Source: Bradysia coprophila
Lineage: Eukaryota; Arthropoda; Insecta; Diptera; Sciaridae
DNA length: 64,000 bases
Direction: 5' to 3'
Assembly: GCF_014529535.1 (NCBI RefSeq)
Contig: NW_023503616.1
Span: 4,402,001-4,466,000, forward strand
Under the pieces are notes generated by a model. It worked only from the letters and a program-made list of their open reading frames with translations. It was not told the DNA's origin and made no database searches. Every line of letters begins with the position of its first letter. Positions within the stretch are counted from its first letter, which is position 1. Of the stretch, positions 12,022 through 25,809 are shown one piece after another. Position numbers and translations under genes: made by a program.

Positions 12022-13600
12022 GAGTCATATCGCCAAGACTTCAGGTGATTGGGGAACAAGCGGTGTCCGATTTTAATGAGTGATAGCACGTTGGATTCGT
12101 CTTTCAATTCTAGGAAACACGTATCTTTCACTTTTTCTAAAAAAAATTGGTTTTCTGTGAAAAGTGTTCAAAAGTGATCACATGTCAGAGGGTACCGAAA
12201 ACAGTTTTTCGACAATAACTCAAGAAAAAATTATTTTAAATTGTTGTAATGTTGTACGAATGTCGGCCTTGGAAAGACCTACAGATAGAGTATACGCACT
12301 GCTTGGTGCATGTTTATCCACGATGGTTATGACTAAAAATATAGTGAATGTTCGGAGAGTACTCCTTCTCTGCAGCTTCGTTGTTCCGCGGAACTGAGTA
12401 TGGGGTGTTGTGGCTGGCCTCACCCACTATCGTTCCACATATAAATGAACCCAGTACTTTTGTGCTGCAAGCCCACAGATGTCTTGGAAAAAAAGTTGGT
12501 GCCTTCTTTCTGGGGGCTCTACAGCTGGAGCAACATCTGGAACGGTACTACGGCAGTCATTTTTTATCGTCAACTATTCTTTTCCTTATCAACAGAAAAA
12601 CGCTTCGATATGTCACGAATATATCAGATCCAATGTTAGTAATATCAAGAGAATTTTTTTTTTTTTCTCCGAGGATTTTTGTCAAATAAAGTGTTAGCGT
12701 ATAGAAAATGACCTCAGGACTTCAGAACAGTAATTAGTTTTTCAGTTAGGCCAATATTTGCTACGCGACAGAAGTTTGGAAAAACGATATGATCAAGTGG
12801 GAGCAAACGGTTTTCCAATCTTCTGTCACGTAGCAAATATTGGTCCAATTGAGAAACTAATTCCTGTTCCGGACTCCTGAGGTCATTTTCTATACGCTAA
12901 CACTTTATTTGACTAAAATCCTCGGAGAAAAATTAAATAATTTTTCTCTTGATATTACTAACATTGGATCTGATATATTCGCGACGCGACATATCGAAGC
13001 GTTTTTCTATTGATAAGGTAAAAGAATAGTAGACGATAAAAAATGACTGCCGTAGTACCGTTCCAGATGCTGCTCCAGCTGTAGAGCCCCCAGAAAGAAG
13101 GAAAAAATCTGCATTTCGGCACCAACTTTTTTTCCAAGACATCTGTGGGCTTGCAGCACAAAAGTACTGGATTCATTTATATGTGGAACGATAGTGGGTG
13201 AGGCCAGCCACAACACCCCATACTCAGTTCCGCGGAACAACGAAGCTGCAGAGAAGGAGTACTATCCGAACATTCACTATATTTTTAGTCATAACCATCG
13301 TGGATAAACATGCACCAAGCAGTGCGTATACTCTATCTGTAGGTCTTTCCAAGGCCGACATTCGTACAACATTACAACAATTTAAAATAATTTTTTCTTG
13401 AGTTATTGTCGAAAAACTGTTTTCGGTACCCTCTGACATGTGATCACTTTTGAACACTTTTCACAGAAAACCAATTTTTTTTTAGAAAAAGTGAAAGATA
13501 CGTGTTTCTTAGAATTGAAAGACGAATCCAACGTGCTATCACTCATTAAAATCGGACACCGCTTGTTCCCCAATCACCTGAAGTCTTGGCGATATGACTC
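12022..13600. mobile_element. 1.58-kb near-perfect inverted repeat (foldback), TTAA-flanked
   Basis: The left arm (12022 to about 12785) is repeated inverted as the right arm (about 12809-13600), with only a 23-bp loop. The ends read GAGTCATATCGCCAAGACTT and its complement, and each end abuts TTAA (12018-12021 and 13601-13604). The arms differ by scattered substitutions and a few indels, including an extra 18 bases in the right arm near 13101-13118 and a longer T run in the left arm near 12656. Mirrored short open frames (77 codons at 12164-12397 and 13224-13457) arise only because the arms match; I recognise no domain in them. TTAA is the piggyBac-class target, but the terminal sequence is not one I can assign. 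Confidence 0.85.
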
Positions 13601-16600
13601 TTAAGTAGCAAACAATATGTTAAACTAGTGAATTAATCTGTTGGAATTTTTTATACCAAGAGAAGCTACATATTCGATAATTATCCTCTCAAAGACTGTA
13701 ATCATATCAGCAGCTTTACTATCGCATCTATTACTTTATATTTTCAAGAGATTGATTTCAAATCTTTTACTTAATTTTTTTAAACCAATTTTTTGCTATC
13801 ATATTCGTCAGAGCTTGTCGGCTGTTCCATAATTCGTTTTTGATAGCAGTTGATAGACGTGCGTTATACAGATTACAGAAAGCAAACTACCCATAGTTAG
13901 CAAAACGTCCGAGAACGGATTCTTATAATCACTTCCCTTGGGTGCATGTGCAATTCGTTCATTACAGTACAGGAATAGAATCGCTGTTCCGATTAAAGTC
14001 CTAAATATTTATCAATGAAATGTAAGTCAAAACAAATCACATTCGAGCCCTTGAATCGTCAGCTACTACACCCATGTTGTTATTATCGTGATAACAGTAA
14101 CATTGCAGAAATTACATCATATCAATAAAACTTCCTCGATAAATGCATATTTTAACAGCATAATAAAATGAATTAAATGCGATAATTTATTGAAATTGCA
14201 ACGTTTAAAAAAAGTTGCCGTATTCAAAATCGAAAGAAAAAAATGTGTAAACAAATACGGAAATTCAAAAACGGAAGGCCGAAATCATTCAACCACATCG
14301 TCGTTGATATTATACATGCACAATAAACTTCGAAAAGAAATGCATCTTTGCGACTGTGTATAATGATCTTTATCATGCAAACGATACCTCATACAAGCAT
14401 GTACACAGTTCTCTCACAATGCACATTTTGCTTGTGATTAATTCAATAAATTCTTTTTTTTGTACATTTGCAATCAAAATAACATTGGTGAACTTGTATG
14501 TCTGGATTGTTTAACCCTGAGCTGTTGTTTAGGCGACTTTTAATGAATATATGCTTGATGTCTTGTTGATTTATAATCGATGAAGAATATAAAATCGAGA
14601 CGAGAGATTTAATATTGATTCAAAAGCACCCATTCATCAAAATCCTCAACCCAGTTTGAGGTTATCATCTGAATTTTCAGTTCTTTTTTCGTCATGCAAT
14701 TTATGTGTTTGAAATGGGAACAAAGACCAGTCTTCAACCCATATATGGGTATTAAAAAAATGTAATTCTTTAGAATGCATTTTTGCAGTGCAACATTCAC
14801 TTTTTTATTATAAAACACAAAAATTATCCGATTAGGGGAAATACATTTTTATATGGCTTCAAAGCTTTCTTTCTGCGCACTTATGTTCGTTCTATGTAAA
14901 ACTACAATCAAGTTGAACACTATTCATTGTGTAACAATTTTCCACATTTTCCATATAAAATGCATTCAGGGTTGACTTTGTTTTAAACCATTTTGAAAGA
15001 AAAAAAAACACGTAATAGATCGGACGACAGCCACCTCAATAACATCTTGTATATTATATAAATTCCAGGATTGTGTGCATTGAGCGAATACATAAAATTT
15101 TACTGAGATGCATTTTACATTATAAAATGTGAAATATTTACTAGTATATAAGTTCGGTGATAGCTGATGATGTTACACAGACTTTTTGCTATTTATTTTG
15201 TTCGACGAAACTGGGTCAAATTCATTTAAAGGTTAATGTTTTTTATCATCATTGAAATACTGGTGGAAAATTGCGAATCATTGTTTAGATTAATTCGGAC
15301 GATACTAAGAATGTTAATGATATATTCAACGGAGGGTGTACTATTTTTGGGAAAACATTTTTCTATATTTTCCCGTATTTTCTCATATTTTTTCAAATTT
15401 TCCCAAAATGTCCAAAAATAGTCTTGGAGCGGAACCCCTCTAAATTTTGGGTAGTAGACAAAGACACAAGAATTAGTTTTTGGCGTTAACCCAACTTGAA
15501 GACAAACAAATATTCTTAATGTTAGAACATTAGAAGTAGTAGATTCTATTGCAACATCGTAATGCGCTTGCAATAAAATTATGTATCAGTTCAGCAGATA
15601 TGATATTATTGAAAAAAAAACCTTTTACACAGGTGACTCAAAACAAACATTCCAATAAAAAATATTAAACAAAAATTTATCATTTACTACTCTAATTGTC
15701 ATATCGATTATTCATTACTGTTTTGTTAAAAAAAGAATCGACTGTGTTTCCGAATAAAATCAATTAAAAATGTCGCAAGGCGAAAGGTGTTTTGTTTCAC
15801 CGATGCGTTGTTAATTCGCTTGTAGGTTAATTTATTTTAATGGAATATACCAATTTCTTCGTACGCACACAATTTTTTTATCATAAAATGAATGCGAATT
15901 TTCGAAGGTCTTCAAGTTTAAACTGCAAAACATTTCCATGAACTGTGGTAGACTGAGCGACATTATATCTTATTCTGAATTGTCACGCCTAAAATGGAAA
16001 TAATTTCGGAGAGTCAGTAATTTTTCTTTGTACAGTAAGTGTGAGATGTGTGAGACGTTGTGGATTTTCTGTCTATAACAGACGTTCAACATTTTGATAA
16101 CAAATCTATTACTTCATTGGTTTTAACATAAATTTTCAGATGTATGTAAGGACCGATAATGATTTTTTTCGTATTGTTCCAGAATGTTTTTAAACTTCTA
16201 AATTTTAGAATCTAAAACCTAATAAGTCATAAGAAAACGTGACAATAAAAAAATATTTGCACAGCATTGAAGGAAAGTCATTTAATTTTCCATTTCATCA
16301 TGTCGATTTATTTCTTCGTCATGAATTGAAATTTTCTTTTGAAATTTTATAAATGGGATATTAAAACAGTTTATTTTGTAATGATAACAAATTTTTTGGA
16401 ATTAAAATTCAGAATTTAAGTAAATACTAAGAATAATGGTAACATATTCGTTATACAACTGTAACCGTCTAAACCAAATACACGTTTGAAAATAAGGTTA
16501 CATTACGTTATATATATATTAATCAGACCATATGATTCATATTCTTTCAGCCTAGATTGCAAACGTTTCGCATTCTACTTCAAATTTCGGTTTGTATTTC

Positions 16601-16907
16601 AAATCCTACGTTTGACGTCACTACGTATATATGCATACAGGTGTTTTCTGTGACACCCTAATTAATATTTCAGGCCGAGTCAATCGATTACGGATTACTG
16701 CTGACGTAAGTTGAGTGTAAGTGCCCTGAACTCATATATAGTTTACTGCCTAAAACGTGGTTCGTGTTATTGAATATTTCCTTTTGTCAATGAAACCGTA
16801 TGTTATTAAAGAATTTACAAAAATGTGTTTACACTACACACTTATTTGTCAGTCAGTGAAGTAGAGACTGAAGAATATCTATAATTCAGGGCGGATGTTT
16901 CTTAAAA

Positions 16908-17080
16908 TAGATCAGTGTCAAATAACGGTTTCTTCTCTCAAAATAGTGTCAAATGAGTTGTCAATTTCACAAAGCTAACCTCAATCAATGACAGCTCCAT
17001 ATAAATTTTTGTAACATTGTGGTTAGTTTTGTGAAAATGACAGCTCATTTGACATCTCAAACGACATTGACAATGATCTA
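16908..17080. mobile_element. Foldback MITE, about 173 bp
   Basis: The ends pair: TAGATCAGTGTCAA at 16908 with the complement of TTGACAATGATCTA ending at 17080. The inside also pairs: GTCAAATGAG...TTTCACAAAGCTAACC with GGTTAGTTTTGTGAAA...CTCATTTGAC. It is non-coding. I could not define a target-site duplication. Confidence 0.7.
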
Positions 17081-17311
17081 TGCTTGAACTTTGAAACAGC
17101 TGAAAAAGCGAATTGTTTTAGTAAGTGAAGGAATTACTTTTTTCACACTTTTTTTTAGATAATTTTGGACAAGGATTTTGAGTGAGCCTATTGTACAAGA
17201 CATAATTTGGAATCAACATGAAAATAATATCATTTCATATCGAATACGAATTTAAAGTTAGAATCACAATTTCCTGACAGTGATGAACACTCAAAAAGCC
17301 CGCCGTGCTAA

Positions 17312-17417
17312 TCAAACTCTTATTTTTATCAGTCCACTTCGTTCCGCACTTTCACTGTGTATAAGTCACAAGGTACGAATGTGTGGAACAAAGTGGACTA
17401 TACAAACAAGAGATTGA
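17312..17417. mobile_element. Foldback MITE, about 106 bp
   Basis: The left arm 17312-17349, containing CAGTCCACTTCGTTCCGCAC, pairs with the right arm 17381-17417, containing GTGTGGAACAAAGTGGACT, across a 31-bp loop. The outer part (TCAAACTCTT / AAGAGATTGA) pairs as well. It is non-coding. Confidence 0.7.
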
Positions 17418-20400
17418 CAACATAACAGCTTTTTTTGGTGTCTTAGTCTTTGACTATAGCTGCTGGAACTAGCCATATAGGTTTGTTCCAAGGCAATACG
17501 AATTGTCAAATTGCTGACAAATTTCATCCATAGAGACATAACCTCATCAATATTAATATAAAAACCGATCTCTGTGGATGATTCTAAAGACCGGGGGAGG
17601 TTTAACGAAAATATGACGATAAATTTAAAAGGTAAAAGAAAAACGGACGTTAGAAACGGCTATCATATCGCAACAAAATGATTGAATCTGTTACATCAAG
17701 GCAGTTCCAGTTAATTGAATTGGTTACATATTTGTGTAAAATATCCCATAGTGTTTAATACAAAATCTATCGCTTCAATAATTTTATCATTGATTTCGCT
17801 ACATAAGTGATCACTAAACGGAGCTCTCCGTTTATCTTTGTTGTCGATAGCACATGATTGTGTAAATAAATATGAGATCAAATTTTCTTTCCAATAATAT
17901 AATATGATCTTGTCTTGTTGATATCACGACTGTAGCTGTATGAGTCTGATTTTTTTTTTTGCAAAATAAATGGAAAAATGAACCGATCTAAGAAAAATTC
18001 GGACTCCGTGAAACATTATACGCTTTAACAGTTAGTCTTCGAAAAGAATGAACATGTTCTAATTGCTATTTTAAGATCCTCATTACGAGTCCAACATTGA
18101 CCTCTCAAGCGTTTTTTTTTTATTACAAAAACATAAGAAAAATGTAAACTAAACAATCAAATAAAAAAAAAAACCCGGACAAACTTATGTAAGCAATTAT
18201 CTTATTTCATGCATTGCTATGCTGTTGGTCATTGAAATTATTTTTTTATTTTCTTCCGTATTTAGAGAAAAAAATAATTTCACTTTAAATAATTTTGCAA
18301 AATATTATTCAATATATAATTGCCATGGATAACCTTAAAAATGATTATTTAAAAGGGGGAAAAAACTATGTTTATCTTTTGAACGATAAAAATAGCGCTG
18401 TTGTTGACGACAGGTCTCTCTCTCTCTGTAAAATAATGTTAAAATTGTATAATATAATTTGTGTGTGCACTTGAAAACTGAATAATTTTAAAATTGATCG
18501 AGACGCTTATTCAACAGCTTGTGGTTAAAATCGTATATCATACGAAGCCAATACACATTTTATTTACATTTTATATTTATAGCAAATTCATTAACGTATA
18601 AATTTACTACATTTTTATACACTATCGTTGTATCAAAATTACGTATGCACAGCAGCAGATTCTCATAAACGATCAAGATCATTGATCAAATTGTATTATG
18701 CTTACGAGCGGGGAGTGTAATTTTAAAACTGAAAAAAAATTACATCATTAACCAAGTGAACTTTTTCAATGAAACTCGCGCGACAAGTTTAATGTTGTTG
18801 TGTGTATTATCTTAGTTTTTCTTTATTCAATCGTTGTTGCGATCATGTCCGATCGCGTAGTGTTTTTATATAGATAAAATGACTGTTTATGGATTTTTTT
18901 CGAAAAAATATAATGAAATGTTTCATATATTGTATTTAATATTAAGCACTGTGTACGTATTATTTACATTTGACCTCTACAGGTCGTTAATGTTTACGAG
19001 ATAATCGAAACATTGAAAATTATTTTTTGAAAATTAATGATTTCTGAGTATAATTTTCATTGGGTTGGTTTAGACGCAGCACTGTGGTCTGTTGTCGGTG
19101 GAGGAAAAGATTGACATTAGAATTATATAATTTCTAAATATATAAGAAAATCATAATAAGTCACGCAATGGATCTAATTCATTAACGTCAGAAGAACGAA
19201 AAAGACGAGTTTTCGCGTGAGGTTTTTTGATTCGAGGCGAAGCTGAGGTCAATAAACACGCAAAAATGTGCATTTTCATTTTTTATCCGAGTTACGTACA
19301 ATATTTTACATTCTTGCATGCTTTTACATCCCAAAAGCTGTTTGCTTCTCGGGCGTAATTCAGTCAACGGGTTTCAGACGAATGGCGAAAAATGATAAAT
19401 TAAAATGAAAAATCAATGCAAATTTGGCTCTTTTTTGTAAATTTAATAGGAAAATATAGTATCTATTCCCTTAACTTATCGTTCTACCGTTCTACGGTAC
19501 AAATGATGGATATTGCTTCTTGTGTGATCGTTGAGTTCATCTTCGACTCGGATCATCAAATTTCATGGGAGACTCACAGTTTTCATCAATTGTCACTGTC
19601 ATAGAAATGCAAATGCACAATTACGCAATTAGTGGTAAGTTGTGTAATGGGTGGAAAATCAGCAGTGATTCAATTATGAAGAGCATTTAAGTTATTCGGT
19701 ATATTGGTCATTAGATATTTATAGTTTAACGAAATCCCCTTTTCAATCATACGATATTGCTACGTGGTAAAAAAGTCGGTTAGACGATTTACGTTTATTT
19801 CATAAAAAAATGCACACAATATGACTGGAACACATAATTGGATTAAATTATTTTTTGCATGACTTTTAATTCAATAAACTATTTCATGCCCTATCGCTTG
19901 CTACCGAGTACGATAAAACTTTCTACAGAAAAAAAAGAAGTCGCCATATTAGCTGATTTCACGCAGGTTAACCAATGAATGATCGTTTCAGCGAAATGTC
20001 TTGTGACACCGATTTAGTCGTTATTTAGGACCAACAGGTGTATTATCTATCTGTAAGCTCGTCACCAGCTAACCACAATATTCGCTAAAGATAATTAAAA
20101 ATTAAATGACAAATTGAAGTCGTTTCCAAGTAAAGTTCATTTAATATTCTAGAATTGTTCCAGTTAAATTGAAGGCTATCGAATTCTGATAAAATTTATT
20201 TATTGTATGTAATATTCTGTTGTCCTTGGCCAAGAAAGTTTGTTGTTGTTTTTTTTTTTCGAGATAAGGAGGTTTATTTACAACTCATTTCGTGTACATA
20301 GACAAACAGCGCTGTGCATGAAATTTTTTTCAGAAAATCTATGCTTAAAGTTTTAGGAGGATAATTAATAAAGCGAAAGCATTCTCAACTCAAGTCCAAA

Positions 20401-23400
20401 AAGAGTGGAACTGGGAGAAGTTCATTCAATTTCAATCTGTTTATTGTAAGAAGTCAATATTTAGTTTGCTTCTACTTGCAAAATCGAAATTATCGTCTCT
20501 TGTTTTACAGACTCTTTTATTTCATTTGCTTAAACCTCAATTTAATTTTTTGTAAATAACCATAGGTCATCGCATATTATTGTTGTTGATATCGATAAAA
20601 GATGACGAGATAACAATAGGAAGCTTATCTCGTTGTTTTAAAAATCCAATGGGTTTCGTCAGTGCAGTACGTAAAGAATAATAATGACGTTCTTATTTTA
20701 AATAATTTGAATATTCAAATGATGGGATGTTGCGTATAAATATTTAAAAAAAAATTGGTATGATTAAACGGTATCGTCATATAAAAATAATAACTCGAAC
20801 CAATTGATAAATAAATTTATTTTCGGGATGATGACTGATGATTACAGTTAATCAAAATAATTCTTTGTTTTTGCCTTTATTGCTTTATTTTATGGTGTTT
20901 ATTTGATTCCATCGGACTTCATCACCGCTAATGTGAAGGTGTACGTGCGTTTCATTGTCAACATTTTCATTCAAAAGCTGATAGTAAATTAATCAGTGAT
21001 GTGATTTTTTAATCGAAACAAAAACAACTAATGGCCCAGGCCCTACAGTATCTTGTAAACAAAACATTAGGTATTTTCGTGATAAACATTCAATACAAAT
21101 GTTTGTTTTGGTAAATTCTCTCAAAAAAGCGACGTATCTGCTATCTGTACGAAAATAGTTACAAAGTGATGTAACAATCGTTTACAATAAACTAAAAATA
21201 AAAATACAAAAATTTTCCATTCAAAATCAACAAGAATCGGTTAAAACTAGAAACTTGTTTTTAAAATTTAGATCAGAAAATTGGTAAAATCACTTCCTGA
21301 ATTTGTTTTCGGCACTAAGGTACTAAAAAGAAACTAGACAGCATGGCAAACATCGTATCACTTTACTTAGCACAATCAGTTTTAGTTCCATTTGCTAGCA
21401 CGTGCTACAAATGTTACACCTGAATTGTTTACGTATGTTTTCATCTTTAACTTTTGATGTACAAGTAAAATATAGTAGAATCATTGGCTGTTACAAAAAA
21501 ATAAAGTCTCTTGCATTGCATGTTAGAGTGTTTTTTTTAAGTTTTAAGCCTTTACAGACGACAAACCGTGTAATCATTTAATCTGTTACTTCATTTGGTT
21601 AAAGTATCTAAAGTTAAGTTATTCATTTTGCTACAAAAGACGACACTAATCAAACGTCATCTTTAATTTTACGTCTTTGTCGATAACACATGACTAGCCA
21701 TGACAAGGTACGATGAATGAGGTTTGCACGTCAATTTTATTCTATTATATCATTAATTCGAACTGATAATTCCGCTATTAAATACTGATATATGCCCAAA
21801 AGATTTCAATCGAAAAAATGTTCCGGAAGTTAGCAATAAAATTATCTTGTAATGGTAAAATATTGAAAATGTGATAAAGTTAGTCACCGGAAAATGTTTT
21901 GATTTCATTGTCGATTTCGTATGAATTTGTCTTGCGTATTTTGGTGGGAAATTTAGGAATACGTCGAAGTGATTGTTTTCGAAGCCCAGCACTTGCAGTC
22001 TAATTGATGTCAATTTTGAGAAGTTAGATCAAAGCAAAGATATACACATTTCCCACTAGTTAGTTCGATTTGTTCGCACAGCAATTAAAATACAAAATAC
22101 TCGATTGGCAGTAGTAACATAAACGACTCACATTTTATAACATGCATCTGTGATATGAATTGACAGTAATTTAAATTAAAAATTAAATTAGAATCTTATC
22201 TCATTTTATTTACTTGACAAAATTGCATATAAGCCTCAAGTGTCTGCTCATAAACATTTGACATCACGCTATTATTGTATCTATCTGATCTCCAATCACT
22301 TATAATTACATGAAGTCTTTGCTTGAGTAAAGTGTTAAATATTATTAATAACTGACTGTGTCAATATATAAACACCACAGCACTTCCAATCACATAAAAT
22401 ACACTTCAGCAAACTTTGCATTTATATATCTACTGTAGCTGTATTCAATCAGATAATCGGACATCGCATTTAATATTGCATCGACGATAAAACAAATAAT
22501 CCATAAATTATGTTAATGATTTTCGATTTTACAGCGATTATCATACAAACATTTTGTAAGATTAAGCGTGGTGTTTAGTCACGGTCTGTGAAGCACTTTC
22601 ATTCTTATTTTCAGTCTAGATTTCAGTCCTACAATATAGTTCAGTAGATTTTCTGAGGATATTAAACTCTCGCATATTATTGCTAGAGGATAGAGATCTA
22701 TTACCATCAATAGGTATTATTATACACCGATTTATAATTAATGAATACGGTTCAATATCTCGACTTTTTCGTACTTCGTTCGTTATAGAAAAAAGACCCA
22801 TGGCTGTGTGAGTGGATTATTTAGTTTGCAAGTAAATAAACTGAAATTCATCCAATTGGAACGAAAGAAAACTAATTGCTTACGTATATTAATTCTATGT
22901 TTTACAAATAAAACCATCATTTAGTTGAGACAGGTGAAATTTTTAATCGAATACCAACATTATAGCAATTTGAATGAGCTGTATAATGTCAGTCATTTAT
23001 TCGTCGCACCATTTTTCCAATTGATTTGTTTCGATTTTTGTGCTCAGATTTGGTCAAAATTAGGTTCATCTTTTAGCTGACTTGGGGATTAACACGGCGA
23101 TGATTCTGTTATTATTTTCGTTTAATTTGATCTTCGTTTGATCTTCAGCATTGCTGTACTGTTATGGAGATAGTGGTGCAATGTGAACATCTTTTCTGGT
23201 AATTTCGATATGAGTGCTTGGAGTTATTGCTTTTAGCGTTATCCAGACAGAAAGCGAAGCACGACATAATTTTCTTTTTTCGTTCATGAAATTGCATAAT
23301 GCTTGACTCAAATCTTTTACTTCATTAGTTTTAACATATATTTTGCAACATATGAGAAACATTAGTCAGAGTCAGAGAGTGTCACTTATGTTTGTCAGTG

Positions 23401-24580
23401 CGATAACTGATAATTATCGGTTTCTGTGGTATTGTGGATAATGAATTATCTCTGCATTCATCAGTATTAAACAAAAAGCTCTGACTAATGCGAAGCAAAA
23501 GCAAAAAAGCCTCAACCAGTAAGTAAAAGATTTAAAATCGTTCTACTTAAAACAAATGAAGTAATAGATCCGATAGTAAAACTACTGATTTTCTGTCGCC
23601 CTCACTTGGAAGGGCTGACATTTAGGGTTTAACAAAATGTCAGGATTCGGCACATTTCAAGTGAATGCGTTACGGGTAAGACGCAGTCATACTCTACTAG
23701 AGAGAGAAATTCCTTCAAAATATATAACGATCTGAATGATTCATGGTATCTGTCTCGTGTAGCAATAATCCTGACGTTAGAGATAGCAAAAAATTATTAT
23801 CATAAACCCTGAGGAATTTTCACCGAAACGTTAATACCTAAAAGGTGCGCTCTGCCAGAAATCTTTTTTATCTTGAGTCTCAATTACAAAACTTTTACGA
23901 TAGAACTAATATAACAATAACAATAATCGTTAAAAAGATAATACCCGACTTGCCATCTTGTCCCAATTTACTTTATTCATAAAAATCAGCGTATTGTGTA
24001 TCTATAACACAAAATTTTCGCGGTGACCTTTAGCGTCGGATATATACTGAATGTAATTTAGCACGTCTGATTTTTGTCAGAGTAATGGTTTTAATTTGAG
24101 TAATTGATAGAGCAAGACCAATTCTTCAGTTTATTTCGTTTTGATTAATTTGTGGCCATTTGAATTACTGGGAAATAATAAACAAACTAATGACACAGAA
24201 GTGTGATCGAGAATAGTTGTCTTCTTTTCACTTGATTTAACGATCAAATCAAAATAACTGATGCATTAAGCTTATGCTAGTATTTTCATCAAATTTTCAA
24301 AAAAAAAGTTTGTGTGCATCTATGTGCAACAGAACGTAACATCTATATACCAGACCACGTATTTTCGTAAAGTATATAAAAAATATTCCCTTGACAATCA
24401 CACCAGCAACCACGACCAATTTTTCGTCTATTTAATCGTATTATACATGTAAGCAATTTTGTACACGAAATGCAACAGTCAACATGTACAATTTTAACAT
24501 TATATGAGCAATATATACACGCTGTTTTCGCGCGTACTCACTGAGAGTATCCCGAGTGATTGGGTAGTGGGAGTCATTCA

Positions 24581-24620
24581 TATAAAACCGGCATCAATTC
24601 AGTCTACTATTTCAGTCTTT
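24581..24620 (+). promoter_or_regulatory. Candidate core promoter (TATA + initiator) upstream of LARP6
   Basis: TATAAAAC begins at 24581. The arthropod initiator-like TTCAGTC begins at 24611, putting the likely +1 A at 24614, 33 bases after the first T of the TATA box. An alternative TTCAGTC is at 24598. The next clear coding start on this strand is 25810, so the leader would be about 1.2 kb unless it contains an intron I cannot define. Confidence 0.4.
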
Positions 24621-25809
24621 CAATTACTTGTAGTGTATAGCTAGCACATATCTCTGGCTAAAGTGTAACATCTACTCGAACTCGAAAGTGTGTAATTGTT
24701 TTGATCATAAATAATTATAATATTTTGCTTCATTTACGTTGAATAAAATTTTTCGATGAACTTTTTTATATTTGGAAAAATAAAATCAAATTTGTCATTT
24801 CTAAAATAAATGTAATCAGCGAAACGATTACACTATTTGCAACCATCACATGCATACAATCAATTTATTGAGGAAATAGAATTTTCTTTCTTCAAGTATA
24901 CAAACATAAAAGTTTTTATTGTGAACGTGAAAAATATATATCTCAAGGAAAATATCTCAAAGCTAGGTCCTTCACTGAATTTTAAATGGATTTGTTCTGG
25001 TTGTGTATCAACTGAATATCAAACACACAATTCAAAGCATCATTTGACTACAATACGTCGAGAGAGGCAGTAGCTGCGAAGCGAATTGAATAAACTTTTT
25101 TCATTTTTGGATTATTTTCTTTTTGGTGTTCAATAGTTTTATGGACTATGTTCGTATACTGTACGTGCATTATATACAACCGAAATCTCGTCAATTTATA
25201 CCATAAACTATTATAAAAAAGTGAACTGTAATCAACTTTATAAAATTAAAGTGAATTTTTGTGGACTATATTTTATCGATGGAATAAAACGAATAAAAAA
25301 AATCGAATTCAATAAGAAATCGGAAAGAAAGAAAGACTTTTACTCAGCAACAATTGAGTGGTTTTGTGAAAGTATATACACCGTAACATTGAAGTTATAA
25401 ACTAAAGAAATTGAGAAAAACGTTTTGCATGGAACTCAGTATTAAAAACTATTTTTTCAAATTCGCTGTTTTTCAACAAGTTTTGTTAAATAATTTTTTT
25501 TCTTTCTTCAATTATAAAATCGAAACAAAAATTAATTAACTGTGAACAACTTGTCGCGGTTCGAAGTTTAAAAACGTGAGATTTTTGCAGTAAAATCTAT
25601 CTGCAACAACAAAAATAACAATAAGAAATTTAATTGAAATTTATACGAACATAACGAAGTGATAGAATTGGCTGTGTGTTAAAAGAACAAAAAGAAAAGC
25701 TTTTTGTTTTAACTTTTTTTATAAATATAAAAGCCATTGAATACAAATTTATACCTCGGTTAATTTGGAAATCGATTTTCAATAAATTTTACGAACAGAT
25801 AAAAATATA

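Larger units (their letters stand above)
1..24560. other. Gene-poor, repeat-rich AT-rich stretch
   Basis: No conserved coding exon can be supported here. Open frames are all under about 100 codons, of biased composition, and match no family I recognise. What can be seen is a set of repeats, listed separately: tandem GC-rich repeat (989-1345), MITEs (2298-2492, 2681-2881), hairpin element (9491-10270), foldbacks (7493-7637, about 10430-10630, 12022-13600, 16908-17080, 17312-17417), and scattered copies of a GAAGTA/AGAT dispersed repeat. The remainder is simple AT-rich DNA with short A/T runs. It could be intergenic, or a long upstream intron of a gene whose exons lie outside the window. Confidence 0.6.

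Noticed and set aside
12164-13457. Several overlapping open frames of 64-113 codons on both strands
   Set aside because: They are mirror images created by the inverted repeat at 12022-13600. Different frames overlap, none has a recognisable domain, and the arms' indels change their lengths.
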